Positions 1-8,200 of a DNA stretch of 25,644 nt are shown piece by piece. Source of the DNA: Gammaproteobacteria bacterium. Lineage in GTDB: Bacteria; Pseudomonadota; Gammaproteobacteria; S012-40. The notes below the pieces were generated by a model. It was not told where the DNA came from. It worked only from the letters and a program-made list of their open reading frames with translations, and did not search any database. The stretch lies in NCBI GenBank assembly GCA_026982215.1, contig JALSHN010000096.1:1-25644 (forward strand), in the 5' to 3' direction. The stretch's first letter is position 1, and every line of letters begins with the position of its first letter. Made by a program: the position numbers and the translations under genes.

Positions 1-1460
1 AGATGACCCTCACCGGCGCCAATGCCGACTTGTGGCTCACGCCGCGGCCGGGTACCGAGGGAGCCCTGGCCTTGGGGGTGGCGCACGTGTTGATGAAGCG
101 CGACTGGATCGTCGGTGAGCTGCCCGCTCAGGTGAAGGCCCTGATAGAGCGTCACGACCCCCGTACCGTCTCCGAGATCACCGGGGTGGCGGGAGACCGG
201 ATCCAGCGGGTCGCCTTCCTGCTGCATGAGAAGGAAGGTCGGAGTCTGGTGCTGGCCGGTAGCGGGGTCACCGCTCAGGAGAAAGGCTATCAGGCCGCCG
301 CCGCCGCCATGTTGTTGAACATCGTGGTGGGCAATGTGGGCAGCACCATCCAGCCCGGCATGGTCTTCCCCGAGCCTGCCCTGGCGCCCCGCGTCGCCAC
401 CACCAAGGCGTTGGTGGATTTCGCCGAGGACATCGAAAAAGGCGAAGTCCAAGCGGTGTTCATCTACAACAGCAATCCGGTCTATACCGCCCCGGGCCAT
501 CTGAAGATGAAGGAACGGTTCGCCGGGGTGCCCTTCAAAGTGGTGCTCACCCAGTTCAAGGACGAGACCGCCATGGAGGCCGACCTGGTGCTGCCGCTGC
601 ATTCCTATCTGGAGGACTGGGGTACCCATGTCCCGGCCATTGCCGATCGTCCGGTCCTGTCGCTGCAACAGCCGCTGATGAAGCCGCTCTACGGTGAGAC
701 CCGCGGTTTTGGCGACCTGTTGCTCACCCTGTTGAAAGACCTGGACGAGAGCACCTTCGGTGCCTTCCCCGATTACTACGCCTATCTGAAAACAGCCATG
801 GAAAATGCCCCCTCCCAGGTCACCGGAGGTGTTTCTGGGTGGGAGAAGATGCTGCAGAAAGGCGTTTTGCTGGCCCAGGGTGACCAAGGCGCCGCTCTGC
901 AGGCCAAACCGAAGGCGGAGGAGGTGCTGGCTGAGGAGGAAGAGGGGAGCGAGCGCCGTCCTTTCCGCCTCATCCCCGCTCCCCGCATGGGGATGTGGGA
1001 CGGGCGTCATGCCAATCTCCCCTGGATCCAGGAGGCCCCCGACCCGATCGCCAAGGTGGTCTGGGGTTCCTGGGCGGAGTTGCATCCCAGGACCGCCCGC
1101 GAGCTGGGGGTGAAGAACGGAGATTACATTCGCATCGAGTCGGATCACGGTGCCATCGAGACCCAGGTCTATGTCCACAACGGCATCAATCCGGAGGCCG
1201 TGGCCGTGCCTTTGGGGCAGGGACATGAACACTATGGCCGCTATGCCAAGGGACGCGGGGTCAATCCCCTGCGTATCCTCGCCCCGGTCAACGATGCCAC
1301 CACCGGCGAGCTGGCGCTCTATGCCACCCGGGTGAGTATCGCCAAGACCGGCCGGAGCGAGCAGTTGAACAAGATGGGAGGCAGCGAGACCCAGGCGGGC
1401 CGCAAACTGGTGGCGACCATCCCCGCCAGTGTCTACCGCCGTACCGAGGGGGAGGTGTAA
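1..1460 (+). CDS. actB1: Molybdopterin-oxidoreductase-like subunit of an alternative complex III-type complex (5' partial)
   Basis: This is the C-terminal 485 or so residues of a molybdopterin-family protein; the reading frame is open at the left edge, so the real start and any N-terminal iron-sulfur or Tat region lie outside. The visible part opens with the family element NADLWLTPRPGTEGALAL and carries a mid-domain ending in DLVLPLHSYLEDWGTH. It ends with a molybdopterin-dinucleotide-binding-like domain (about fragment residues 340-450, LPWIQEAPDPI to VNPLRIL). In alternative complex III (Act) this domain is usually fused to the iron-sulfur domain as one ActB protein and holds no Mo cofactor; here the two are separate genes, with the next ATG 3 bp downstream. 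Whether cofactor binding is kept cannot be judged from this fragment. A polysulfide-reductase or Qrc-type subunit is the alternative reading, but the downstream DUF3341 and cytochrome c genes favour Act. Confidence 0.85.
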   Translation, partial: MTLTGANADLWLTPRPGTEGALALGVAHVLMKRDWIVGELPAQVKALIERHDPRTVSEITGVAGDRIQRVAFLLHEKEGRSLVLAGSGVTAQEKGYQAAAAAMLLNIVVGNVGSTIQPGMVFPEPALAPRVATTKALVDFAEDIEKGEVQAVFIYNSNPVYTAPGHLKMKERFAGVPFKVVLTQFKDETAMEADLVLPLHSYLEDWGTHVPAIADRPVLSLQQPLMKPLYGETRGFGDLLLTLLKDLDESTFGAFPDYYAYLKTAMENAPSQVTGGVSGWEKMLQKGVLLAQGDQGAALQAKPKAEEVLAEEEEGSERRPFRLIPAPRMGMWDGRHANLPWIQEAPDPIAKVVWGSWAELHPRTARELGVKNGDYIRIESDHGAIETQVYVHNGINPEAVAVPLGQGHEHYGRYAKGRGVNPLRILAPVNDATTGELALYATRVSIAKTGRSEQLNKMGGSETQAGRKLVATIPASVYRRTEGEV

Positions 1461-1463
1461 CAC

Positions 1464-2303
1464 ATGTCTTTGAAAAACATCCTGGAAAACTGGTCGGCGT
1501 ACCGTAAGGGCGCGGAAGAGGGTGGCCACCACCAATATGAGCACCAGTGGGGCATGGCCATCGATCTCGATCTGTGCATCGGGTGCAATGCCTGTTCCAC
1601 CGCCTGTTACGCCGAGAACAACCTGGCGGTGGTGGGGCCGGAGAAGTTCGCCAAGAATCAGGGGATGTACTGGATGCGCATCGAACGCTACTGGGACCAG
1701 ATGGACGAGGAGTTCTCCGAGCAGGGGGCGAGCTTCCTCCCCATGTTGTGTCAGAACTGTCACGCGGCGACCTGTGAGCCGGTGTGTCCGGTGGCGGCCA
1801 CCTATCACACCCCTGATGGCCTCAACGCCCAGGTGTACAACCGCTGCATCGGTTCGCGTTACTGCTCCAACAACTGCCCTTACCGGGTACGCTACTTCAA
1901 TTTCTACTCCTACTACGAATCCTCCTGGCCGGCCCCGCTGCACATGCAACTCAATCCCGACATCACCGTGCGGGACAAGGGGGTAATGGAGAAATGCACC
2001 TTCTGTGTCCAGCGTATCCGCGAGGCCAAGGACAAGGCCAAGATGGAGAACCGGTCGGTGCGTGACGGCGATGTGGTCACCGCCTGCGCCCAGGCCTGCC
2101 CCACTCAGGCCATCGTCTTCGGTGACACCATGGACCCCGAGAGCCGGGTGGCGAAACTGTGGCGGAAGCACCAGGTCCACCGCGGTCCGTACACCCAGCG
2201 GAAACCGAAGACCGATCCGGAACTGCGGGGTTATCGGATCTTCGAGGAGCTCAACGTCGATCCGTCCATCATGTACCTCGAGCGGGTCCGGGAAGAGGTG
2301 TGA
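1464..2303 (+). CDS. actB2: Four-cluster ferredoxin-type iron-sulfur subunit (ActB iron-sulfur half)
   Basis: A 279-residue electron-transfer subunit that would relay electrons between the quinol-oxidising membrane subunits and cytochrome c. Four cysteine groups are visible: C38/C41/C44/C48, C96/C99/C104/C108, C128/C134/C138 and C178/C181/C208/C212. The third group reads CIGSRYCSNNCP, where Ser131 takes the place of the fourth cysteine; this is the usual sign of a [3Fe-4S] cluster, so the likely content is three [4Fe-4S] and one [3Fe-4S], as in ActB and PsrB/NrfC relatives. There is no signal peptide, so export would be as a complex with the preceding subunit. The start is preceded by GGGGGAGGTG with good spacing, and the gene begins 3 bp after the upstream stop. 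Confidence 0.9.
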   Translation: MSLKNILENWSAYRKGAEEGGHHQYEHQWGMAIDLDLCIGCNACSTACYAENNLAVVGPEKFAKNQGMYWMRIERYWDQMDEEFSEQGASFLPMLCQNCHAATCEPVCPVAATYHTPDGLNAQVYNRCIGSRYCSNNCPYRVRYFNFYSYYESSWPAPLHMQLNPDITVRDKGVMEKCTFCVQRIREAKDKAKMENRSVRDGDVVTACAQACPTQAIVFGDTMDPESRVAKLWRKHQVHRGPYTQRKPKTDPELRGYRIFEELNVDPSIMYLERVREEV

Positions 2304-2343
2304 CGGGCTCAGGTCAACCGACTGAAAATCTCAAGGAAACGGT

Positions 2344-3759
2344 ATGATCCAGGAAAAAGACATCAACGAACAGATCGAGTGGGCGAAGATCAACGCCGAC
2401 GTCATGCGCTCGCTGGAGAACCCGCGCATGGCCTATTGGGTGGCGGTGATCATCTGCCTGTTGATGATCTCCTGCGCCGTGGTGGCGGAGATCTATCAAT
2501 ACAACGTCGGCATGGGGGTAGCCGGCCTCAACAACCCCCATATGTGGGACCTCTATATCGCCACCTTCGTGTTCTGGATCGGCATGAGCCACTCCGGTAC
2601 CCTGCTTTCGGCGATCCTGCACATCATCCACGCCGACTGGCGTAAACCCATCTACCGCTTCGCCGAGGCGATGACCACCTTCTCGCTGATGACGGCGGGT
2701 CTGTTCCCCATCATCCACCTCGGACGGGTGTGGAACCTCTACTGGGTGCTGCCCTATGTCTCCGACCGTGGCATCTGGCCCAACTTCCGTTCGCCGTTGT
2801 CGTGGGATGCCTTCGCTATCAGCACCTATCTATCCGCTTCCATGGTGTTCCTCTACATCGGCATGATCCCCGACTTGGCCATCTGCCGTGACAGCGCCCG
2901 TGGCTGGCGCAAGAAACTCTACACCGTGCTCTCCCTCGGCTGGCGGGGGGACGACCGCCAGTGGCGCAACTTCCGCAAGACCTATCTGCTGCTGGCCTGT
3001 TTCCTGATCCCGCTGGCGGTATCTGTGCACTCCATTGTTTCTGCTGACTTTGCCATGTCCATCATGCCAGGTTGGCACGTCACTGCTTTCCCGCCGTATT
3101 TCGTGGCCGGCGCCTTGTATTCAGGCTGCGCGGCGATCATCACCTTGTTTGTGCTGCTGCGTTATTTCTTCCGCTTTGAGGAATACATGACCCTGCCCAT
3201 CATGGAGAAGACTGCGAAGCTTACCTTTGCCATCGCCATGGTGTGGACCTATCTCACCCTCATCGAGTTCGCCTCCACGTGGTACGGGCACAACATGTAC
3301 GACAAAGAGGTGCTCATCGCCAAGGCGACCGGACCGTATGCCTGGGTGTTCTGGACCATGCTCTTCTGCGGCTCGGTGGTGCCATTCGCCTTGGCGTTCA
3401 AGCGATTGCGGCGACACATGCCTACCATGTTTGTAGTTTCTTTGTTGCTGAATCTGGGTATGTACTTCGAGCGCTGGATGATTGTTGCGCCCACTCTGTC
3501 CTTGGCGCATGAACCGCATCAGTGGAATGTGATGTGGGGTTCCATCGTCCAGTGGGCCATCGTCTTCGGCAGCTTCGGTTGGTTCGGCCTGCTGTTCCTG
3601 ATCTTCGTCAAGGTCTTCCCCTCGGTGTCCATGTACGAAGTGAAGGAGATGATCTTCCACCGCCGCCATCACAAGGATCTGGTGGAGATCATGGAGGAGC
3701 ACGAGGCTGCCATGCATCATCGCAAGGGTGGCGATAAACCCGGTTTGGAGGGCGCATAA
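2344..3759 (+). CDS. actC: NrfD/PsrC-family quinol-interacting membrane subunit
   Basis: A 471-residue polytopic membrane protein with about ten hydrophobic segments, the length and pattern of ActC (NrfD/PsrC superfamily). It would sit in the inner membrane, take electrons from quinol and pass them to the iron-sulfur subunit. Recognisable segments include YWVAVIICLLMISCAVVAEI near residue 31 and an aromatic, His-rich stretch around residues 170-260. The C-terminal tail after the last helix is hydrophilic and His-rich (HRRHHKDLVEIMEEHEAAMH). AAGGAAAC stands just upstream of the ATG. The 40 bp gap to the preceding gene holds no terminator, so this remains one transcript. It is the larger of two NrfD-like genes in the operon. 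Confidence 0.9.
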   Translation: MIQEKDINEQIEWAKINADVMRSLENPRMAYWVAVIICLLMISCAVVAEIYQYNVGMGVAGLNNPHMWDLYIATFVFWIGMSHSGTLLSAILHIIHADWRKPIYRFAEAMTTFSLMTAGLFPIIHLGRVWNLYWVLPYVSDRGIWPNFRSPLSWDAFAISTYLSASMVFLYIGMIPDLAICRDSARGWRKKLYTVLSLGWRGDDRQWRNFRKTYLLLACFLIPLAVSVHSIVSADFAMSIMPGWHVTAFPPYFVAGALYSGCAAIITLFVLLRYFFRFEEYMTLPIMEKTAKLTFAIAMVWTYLTLIEFASTWYGHNMYDKEVLIAKATGPYAWVFWTMLFCGSVVPFALAFKRLRRHMPTMFVVSLLLNLGMYFERWMIVAPTLSLAHEPHQWNVMWGSIVQWAIVFGSFGWFGLLFLIFVKVFPSVSMYEVKEMIFHRRHHKDLVEIMEEHEAAMHHRKGGDKPGLEGA

Positions 3760-4287
3760 ATGAGCGAACATCGAGTCATGGCTTTGTTCAATGATTTCGA
3801 CGAGGCATTCCATGCCTTGGCCGAGATCCGCGAGCACAAAGTCAAGGGCGTGGACATCGACGACGTGACCCTGCTCTCACCCATCGAGCACCCCGAGATC
3901 GAAGAGGTGCTGGGGGAGCGCCCCATCCATGTGCAGAAGTTCACCTTCTTCGGCGCCTTGTTCGGGGTCACCTTCGGTTTTTTCTTCCTGGCGGCGGCCC
4001 AGGCCTCGTTCCTGGTCCAGCCCCAGGGAGGCAAGCCGGTGATACCCCTGCCTTCCAACTTCGTACTCATGTACGAAATGCTGATCTTCTTCGGAGTATG
4101 GACCACGGTGTTCGCCTTCTTCGTTCTCGCCGGGCTGGGGCGCAAGCGTGACCCCATGTACAGCGAGAAGGTCAACATCGACCAGGTGGCGGTGATGTTG
4201 GACGTGAAGCCGGAGAACCTGGAGCCCATCAAGGCCTTGTTCAAGAAACACAAGGCGCAAGAGATCCGTGAAGAGGTGGTGCGATGA
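3760..4287 (+). CDS. actD: DUF3341 (ActD-type) membrane subunit
   Basis: A 175-residue protein with an N-terminal soluble domain (residues 1-60, opening MSEHRVMALFNDFDEAFHAL), two closely spaced transmembrane helices (about 65-85 and 105-125) and a soluble C-terminal part ending in a short basic/acidic helix. This is the DUF3341 layout of ActD, a structural subunit of alternative complex III with no cofactor. It is the most specific marker here that the operon is Act-like, since polysulfide reductases lack it. Its ATG directly abuts the TAA of the previous gene, with GGAGG upstream inside that gene. Its own stop overlaps the next start by 4 bp (ATGA), implying translational coupling. Confidence 0.88.
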   Translation: MSEHRVMALFNDFDEAFHALAEIREHKVKGVDIDDVTLLSPIEHPEIEEVLGERPIHVQKFTFFGALFGVTFGFFFLAAAQASFLVQPQGGKPVIPLPSNFVLMYEMLIFFGVWTTVFAFFVLAGLGRKRDPMYSEKVNIDQVAVMLDVKPENLEPIKALFKKHKAQEIREEVVR

Positions 4288-4859
4288 AGACCATGAAGAA
4301 GACCCTCACCGCCCTGGCCTTGACGAGCGTGATGCCTACGGCAGCCCTGGCCTGGCCCTGGTCCACCGACATGATGAACCAGCCCAGTATCAAGCCCCAG
4401 GAAGGGACCCCTTATCCCTTCCCGGAGCGCTCGGTGCCGGTGACCGGTGAACCCACCCAGGTGGCCAGCCGCGAGGAGGCCGAGGGACTGAAGAATCCGG
4501 TCCCCGCCGATGAGGCCTCCATCAAGACTGGACGTACCTTGTACAAGATCTATTGTGCCGCGTGTCATGGCCTCACCGGCCAGGCCGATTCCCCGGTGGC
4601 CTTGAAGATCGGGGCCATCTCCCTGGTGGACGAGTACGTCCAGGAGACCCTGAGTGAAGGGTGGCTCTGGGGAACGATCACCTTCGGCAGTGCCATCATG
4701 CCAGCCTATGGCAAACCGGGTGAGCAGGGTGGTTCCAATGACCTGACACCCGTGGAGCGTTGGCATGTGGTGAACTACATCAAACACGCCCTGGTGAAAG
4801 ATGCCGAGGAGGCTGCAGCCCGGGCTCAGCAGGCCGCCGCCACGGTCAATCAGAACTAA
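4284..4859 (+). CDS. actE: Monohaem cytochrome c subunit (ActE-like)
   Basis: A 191-residue periplasmic class I cytochrome c. A Sec signal peptide occupies residues 1-23 (MKTMKKTLTALALTS...ALA) with a likely cut before WPW. The single haem site is CAACH at residues 91-95, and Met139 in AIMPAYG is the likely distal ligand. Rhodothermus-type ActE is a lipoprotein, but there is no lipobox cysteine here, so this protein is soluble or held by protein contacts. It would pass electrons from the complex to a soluble cytochrome or an oxidase. It starts inside the last codons of actD (ATGA overlap); ATG at 4293 is an alternative start two codons further in. The C-terminus is an Ala/Gln-rich helix. Confidence 0.9.
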   Translation: MKTMKKTLTALALTSVMPTAALAWPWSTDMMNQPSIKPQEGTPYPFPERSVPVTGEPTQVASREEAEGLKNPVPADEASIKTGRTLYKIYCAACHGLTGQADSPVALKIGAISLVDEYVQETLSEGWLWGTITFGSAIMPAYGKPGEQGGSNDLTPVERWHVVNYIKHALVKDAEEAAARAQQAAATVNQN

Positions 4860-4871
4860 GAGGACGACACC

Positions 4872-5903
4872 ATGGAAAGTTTCGGCAGCTGGTCTGTTCT
4901 GACCACCAATTTCTTGTTGATTCTGTATATCGCCCTCGGCGGGGTGACCTTGGCTTCAATATTACATTTGGCCAATGGCAAGTGGCGGTTTTACATACGC
5001 GATTTCGCCGTGTCTCTAGCGGTGCTGTTCCCCATCGCCTTTATCCTGCTGTTGATTCTGTTGGCCAATGGTGAGGCCACCTTCCCCTGGCTGGCCCATG
5101 CCCACGATGGGGAACATCACCTCAACGGCTGGCACAACTATGCCTTCCTGGTTACCCGTGAGATTATCGGCTTCTTCATTGTCGCCGGTCTCTACGGCAC
5201 CTTCATCAAGTTCCAGTACGAGGCGATGGTGGACGCCAGTCACGAGGCGCAATGGCGTTTTCGTAACATCGCCCTGCTCATTCCCTTCGCCTACGTTCTC
5301 TATGGGACGATGGTGGCCTGGGATTTCGAGATGACCATGGTGCCCAGCTGGCACAGCGCCGTCTATGGCATGTACCACTTCGTGAGTAACTTCCATTTCT
5401 TCCTGGCCTTCTTCGCGTTGTTTTTGTTTGTGCTCAGCCGCTCGGACAAGCTCAACAAGAAGTTTCCGGAATTCGTCTTCAATTACCTGGCGCAGATGAT
5501 GCTGGCCTTCACCATCCTCTGGACTTATCTCTATTTCGCCCAGTATCTGATCGTGTGGTATGGGCGTCTGCCGGAAGAAACCGTCCGTTACTACAATATG
5601 ATGGAGGAAGGCTTCGGTGGGCTTTGGTGGTCCTTCCTGGCGCTCAAATTCATCATTCCCTTCCTGGCCTTCATCTTCACGGTGAATCGGCATACGCCGT
5701 CCATCATTGCCACGGTGGCCTTTGCCATCATCGTGGGGACCTGGATCGAGCGTTATACCTGGATCGCCGGTTCGGTGGACCCCAAGTACTATCACATCCC
5801 CATGACCTCGCTGTTCGACATCCTGGTCACCATCGTGGTGGTGGGGGTCTCTTTCGTCACCGTGCGCTGGTCGCTGACCCGTTTCGGCCTGATGCGCCCC
5901 TGA
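4872..5903 (+). CDS. actF: Second NrfD-like membrane subunit (ActF-like)
   Basis: A 343-residue polytopic membrane protein with about nine to ten hydrophobic segments. It is shorter than the first NrfD-type gene but shares its style of His/aromatic-rich helices (for example WHSAVYGMYHFVSNFHFF near residues 160-178 and FTILWTYLYFAQYLIVWYG near 215). Position last in the operon, size and family resemblance fit ActF, the second integral subunit of alternative complex III. AGAGGA lies 8 bases before the ATG, 12 bp after the cytochrome gene. A strong intrinsic terminator follows 24 bp after the stop and closes the operon. Family assignment is from pattern recognition only. Confidence 0.82.
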   Translation: MESFGSWSVLTTNFLLILYIALGGVTLASILHLANGKWRFYIRDFAVSLAVLFPIAFILLLILLANGEATFPWLAHAHDGEHHLNGWHNYAFLVTREIIGFFIVAGLYGTFIKFQYEAMVDASHEAQWRFRNIALLIPFAYVLYGTMVAWDFEMTMVPSWHSAVYGMYHFVSNFHFFLAFFALFLFVLSRSDKLNKKFPEFVFNYLAQMMLAFTILWTYLYFAQYLIVWYGRLPEETVRYYNMMEEGFGGLWWSFLALKFIIPFLAFIFTVNRHTPSIIATVAFAIIVGTWIERYTWIAGSVDPKYYHIPMTSLFDILVTIVVVGVSFVTVRWSLTRFGLMRP

Positions 5904-5926
5904 CGAAAAATGGCAATGTTTGGAAG

Positions 5927-5950
5927 AAGGGCCCTGCGGGGCCCTTTTTC
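5927..5950 (+). terminator. Rho-independent terminator of the act-like operon
   Basis: A perfect 8 bp stem, AAGGGCCC (5927-5934) with GGGCCCTT (5939-5946), has a 4-base loop and runs straight into five T residues (5945-5949). It sits 24 bp after the last stop codon of the operon. Confidence 0.9.
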
Positions 5951-6386
5951 ATGTGCATCACACCGCCCAGCTGAGAGTGATCGTCCCGCTGCCGGGATTG
6001 TAGAGAGAGCCTTGGTTTGGCGCGGTGGCTTCCGCTGCCACGGGCAGTGTCGCGGGGGCATACCTTGGGCAGGTGTCGATGCAGTGGCCTGTCCTCACTC
6101 CCTCCCTTTGCCCCGTTTCCTTGATTTTTCTGCTGTTTTACCGGCCTAAAGTCTGCATCCGACCCAGCCGATGAGCTCGGCGAGAACGGTCATTTATTAG
6201 ATCATAATAATATTCAATAGGTTTTATTTGTATCGGGCGCTAGGCTTACTCAGAGACAGGTCTTCCGAGTCGGGGACGAGGAAGGCCGGGAGGTTGGGTT
6301 GAGTCGTCATTTCGCAGTGCAACGCCAAGGGTGACAACTATGCTTGGAGCAGATGCCGCGATGGACAATCTGGGAGTGCAGAGATC
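5951..6386 (+). promoter_or_regulatory. Long non-coding leader region of petABC with AT-rich island
   Basis: About 436 bases lie between the terminator and petA without a convincing gene. The segment 5951-6180 shows nothing I can name beyond a small hairpin-capable pair (GTGGC 6025-6029 with GCCAC 6037-6041). An AT-rich island at about 6191-6234 stands out from the GC-rich surroundings and contains the inverted repeat TTATTA-N5-TAATAA (6194-6210). It is the likeliest place for a promoter or operator of petABC. No pair of consensus -35/-10 hexamers with proper spacing could be fixed. Weak alternatives are TTGATT at 6121 and TATGCT at 6339. GGGAG at 6372-6376 is the petA ribosome binding site. 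Confidence 0.45.
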
Positions 6387-6977
6387 ATGAGTGGAGAGGT
6401 AGACAAGCGACGCAGACAGGCCCTCATCGCCACAGCCGGTGTGGTGGGGGGGGCTGGCGTAGTAGCGGCTTTGGTGCCGTTCGTGGAATCGATGGAGCCC
6501 AGCGCCAAGGCCCAGGCGGCGGGGGCGCCGGTGGAGGTGGACATCTCCAAGCTGGCACCCGGCGAGGAGTTGACGGTGGAGTGGCGTGGCAAACCGGTGT
6601 GGGTGCTGCGACGGACGCCGCGGATGCTGAAGACCCTCGAGGAAGTGCGGGATCAGCTCAAGGACCCGGAGTCGAAACAGTCCATTCAGCCGGAATTCGC
6701 TCGTAACGAGCACCGTTCGTTGAAACCCGAGTATCTGGTGGTGATCGGTATTTGCACCCATCTCGGCTGTGCTCCCACCTTCCGCCCCGACGAGGCCCCG
6801 GCGGACTTGGGGCCGCAATGGAAGGGGGGCTATTTCTGTCCTTGTCACGGTTCCCGCTACGACTTGGCCGGCCGGGTGATGAAAGGCAGTCCGGCGCCGA
6901 CCAATCTGGTGGTGCCGCCGTATCGCTTCCTCAGTGATACCCGGTTGTTGGTGGGTGCGGAAACGGAGTCAGCGTGA
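6387..6977 (+). CDS. petA: Ubiquinol-cytochrome c reductase Rieske iron-sulfur subunit
   Basis: A 196-residue Rieske protein of the bc1 complex, which takes one electron from quinol at the Qo site and carries it to cytochrome c1. The N-terminus has a Tat-like signal anchor (DKRRRQALIATAG, hydrophobic to about residue 32). The [2Fe-2S] ligands are Cys123 and His125 in CTHLGC and Cys151 and His154 in CPCHGS, with the disulfide pair Cys128/Cys153. The start ATG has GGGAG 10 bases upstream. It is the first gene of petABC, and its stop overlaps the next ATG by one base (TGATG). Confidence 0.97.
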   Translation: MSGEVDKRRRQALIATAGVVGGAGVVAALVPFVESMEPSAKAQAAGAPVEVDISKLAPGEELTVEWRGKPVWVLRRTPRMLKTLEEVRDQLKDPESKQSIQPEFARNEHRSLKPEYLVVIGICTHLGCAPTFRPDEAPADLGPQWKGGYFCPCHGSRYDLAGRVMKGSPAPTNLVVPPYRFLSDTRLLVGAETESA

Positions 6978-8200
6978 TGAGCAATATGCTGTCAGGATTC
7001 ATGGATTGGGTGAATGACCGTTTTCCCCTCAAGGAGTTGTGGGAAAACCATTTGACCAAATATTACGCGCCGAAGAACCTCAATTTCTGGTATTACTTCG
7101 GTTCGTTGGCCTTCCTGGTGCTGGTGATCCAGATCGTCACCGGCATTTTTTTGGCCATGAGTTATAAGCCGGCGGCCGATCTCGCCTTCGGCTCGGTGGA
7201 ATACATCATGCGTGACGTCAACTGGGGCTGGTTGATTCGTTACATGCACTCCACCGGCGCTTCGTTCTTCTTCATCGTCGTCTATCTCCACATGTTCCGC
7301 GCGCTTCTCTATGGTTCGTACAAAAAACCACGGGAACTGCTGTGGATCGTGGGGATGTTCATCTTTGTGCTGCTGATGGCCGAGGCCTTCCTCGGTTATC
7401 TCCTGCCGTGGGGACAGATGTCCTATTGGGGGGCGCAGGTGATCATTTCGCTGTTCGGGGCCATTCCCTACATCGGTGAAGATCTGGCGCTATGGATCCG
7501 CGGTGATTATGTGGTTTCCGATGTCACTCTGAACCGATTTTTCTCTTTCCATGTGATCGCCGTGCCGTTGATCCTGGTGGGGGCGGTGGTGATTCATCTC
7601 ATGGCCCTGCACCATGTGGGCTCCAACAACCCCGATGGCATCGAGATCAAAAAGAAGAAAGGGCCCGACGGGGTGCCTTTGGACGGGATTCCCTTTCATC
7701 CTTACTACACGGTGAAGGATCTGGTGGGGGTGGCGGTGTTCCTGATCATCTTTTCCATCGTGGTGTTCTATGCCCCGGAGATGGGGGGATGGTTCCTGGA
7801 GCGGGACAATTTCCTGCCCGCCGATCCATTGAAGACCCCGGAGCATATCGCGCCTTTGTGGTATTTCACTCCCTTCTACGCCATTCTGCGTGCCGTTCCC
7901 GATAAATTCCTCGGCGTGGTGGCCATGGGCGCGGCCATCGTGGTGTTGTTCCTGCTGCCCTGGTTGGATCGCTATCAGGTGAAGTCGATTCGTTACCGCG
8001 GCCCGGTGTATCGGGTGGCCTTGGCCGTCTTCGTGGTCAGTTTCATCGGTCTGGGGTATTTGGGCACCATTCCCGCCACTCCGGTGGCCACCTTTTTCGC
8101 TCGCCTGTTCAGTGTCCTCTATTTCCTCTTCTTCCTGTTGATGCCGTTCTATCCCCGCTGGGACAAGGTACGGCCCGAGCCGGAGCGGGTGACGAAATGA
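6977..8200 (+). CDS. petB: Ubiquinol-cytochrome c reductase cytochrome b
   Basis: A fused full-length cytochrome b of 407 residues (counting from ATG 6977; an in-frame GTG at 6974 adds one residue). It binds two b haems and forms the Qo and Qi quinone sites in the inner membrane. The haem ligand pairs are His91/His105 and His192/His207, with the 13- and 14-residue spacings expected of bc1 (not b6f). The Qo motif reads PLWY at residues 293-296 (APLWYFTPFYAILR) where PEWY or PVWY is more usual. Eight transmembrane helices are apparent. GGAG at 6965-6968 lies 8 bases before the ATG. The stop overlaps the next start by 4 bp. Confidence 0.97.
   Translation: MSNMLSGFMDWVNDRFPLKELWENHLTKYYAPKNLNFWYYFGSLAFLVLVIQIVTGIFLAMSYKPAADLAFGSVEYIMRDVNWGWLIRYMHSTGASFFFIVVYLHMFRALLYGSYKKPRELLWIVGMFIFVLLMAEAFLGYLLPWGQMSYWGAQVIISLFGAIPYIGEDLALWIRGDYVVSDVTLNRFFSFHVIAVPLILVGAVVIHLMALHHVGSNNPDGIEIKKKKGPDGVPLDGIPFHPYYTVKDLVGVAVFLIIFSIVVFYAPEMGGWFLERDNFLPADPLKTPEHIAPLWYFTPFYAILRAVPDKFLGVVAMGAAIVVLFLLPWLDRYQVKSIRYRGPVYRVALAVFVVSFIGLGYLGTIPATPVATFFARLFSVLYFLFFLLMPFYPRWDKVRPEPERVTK

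Noticed and set aside
5910..6149. Possible 79-codon gene in the gap before petA
   Set aside because: It begins inside the operon terminator, lacks a ribosome binding site and has a composition without structure.
6844..6880. Possible second gene signal within the Rieske C-terminal region
   Set aside because: It is explained by the CPCHGS cluster-binding motif of petA itself.
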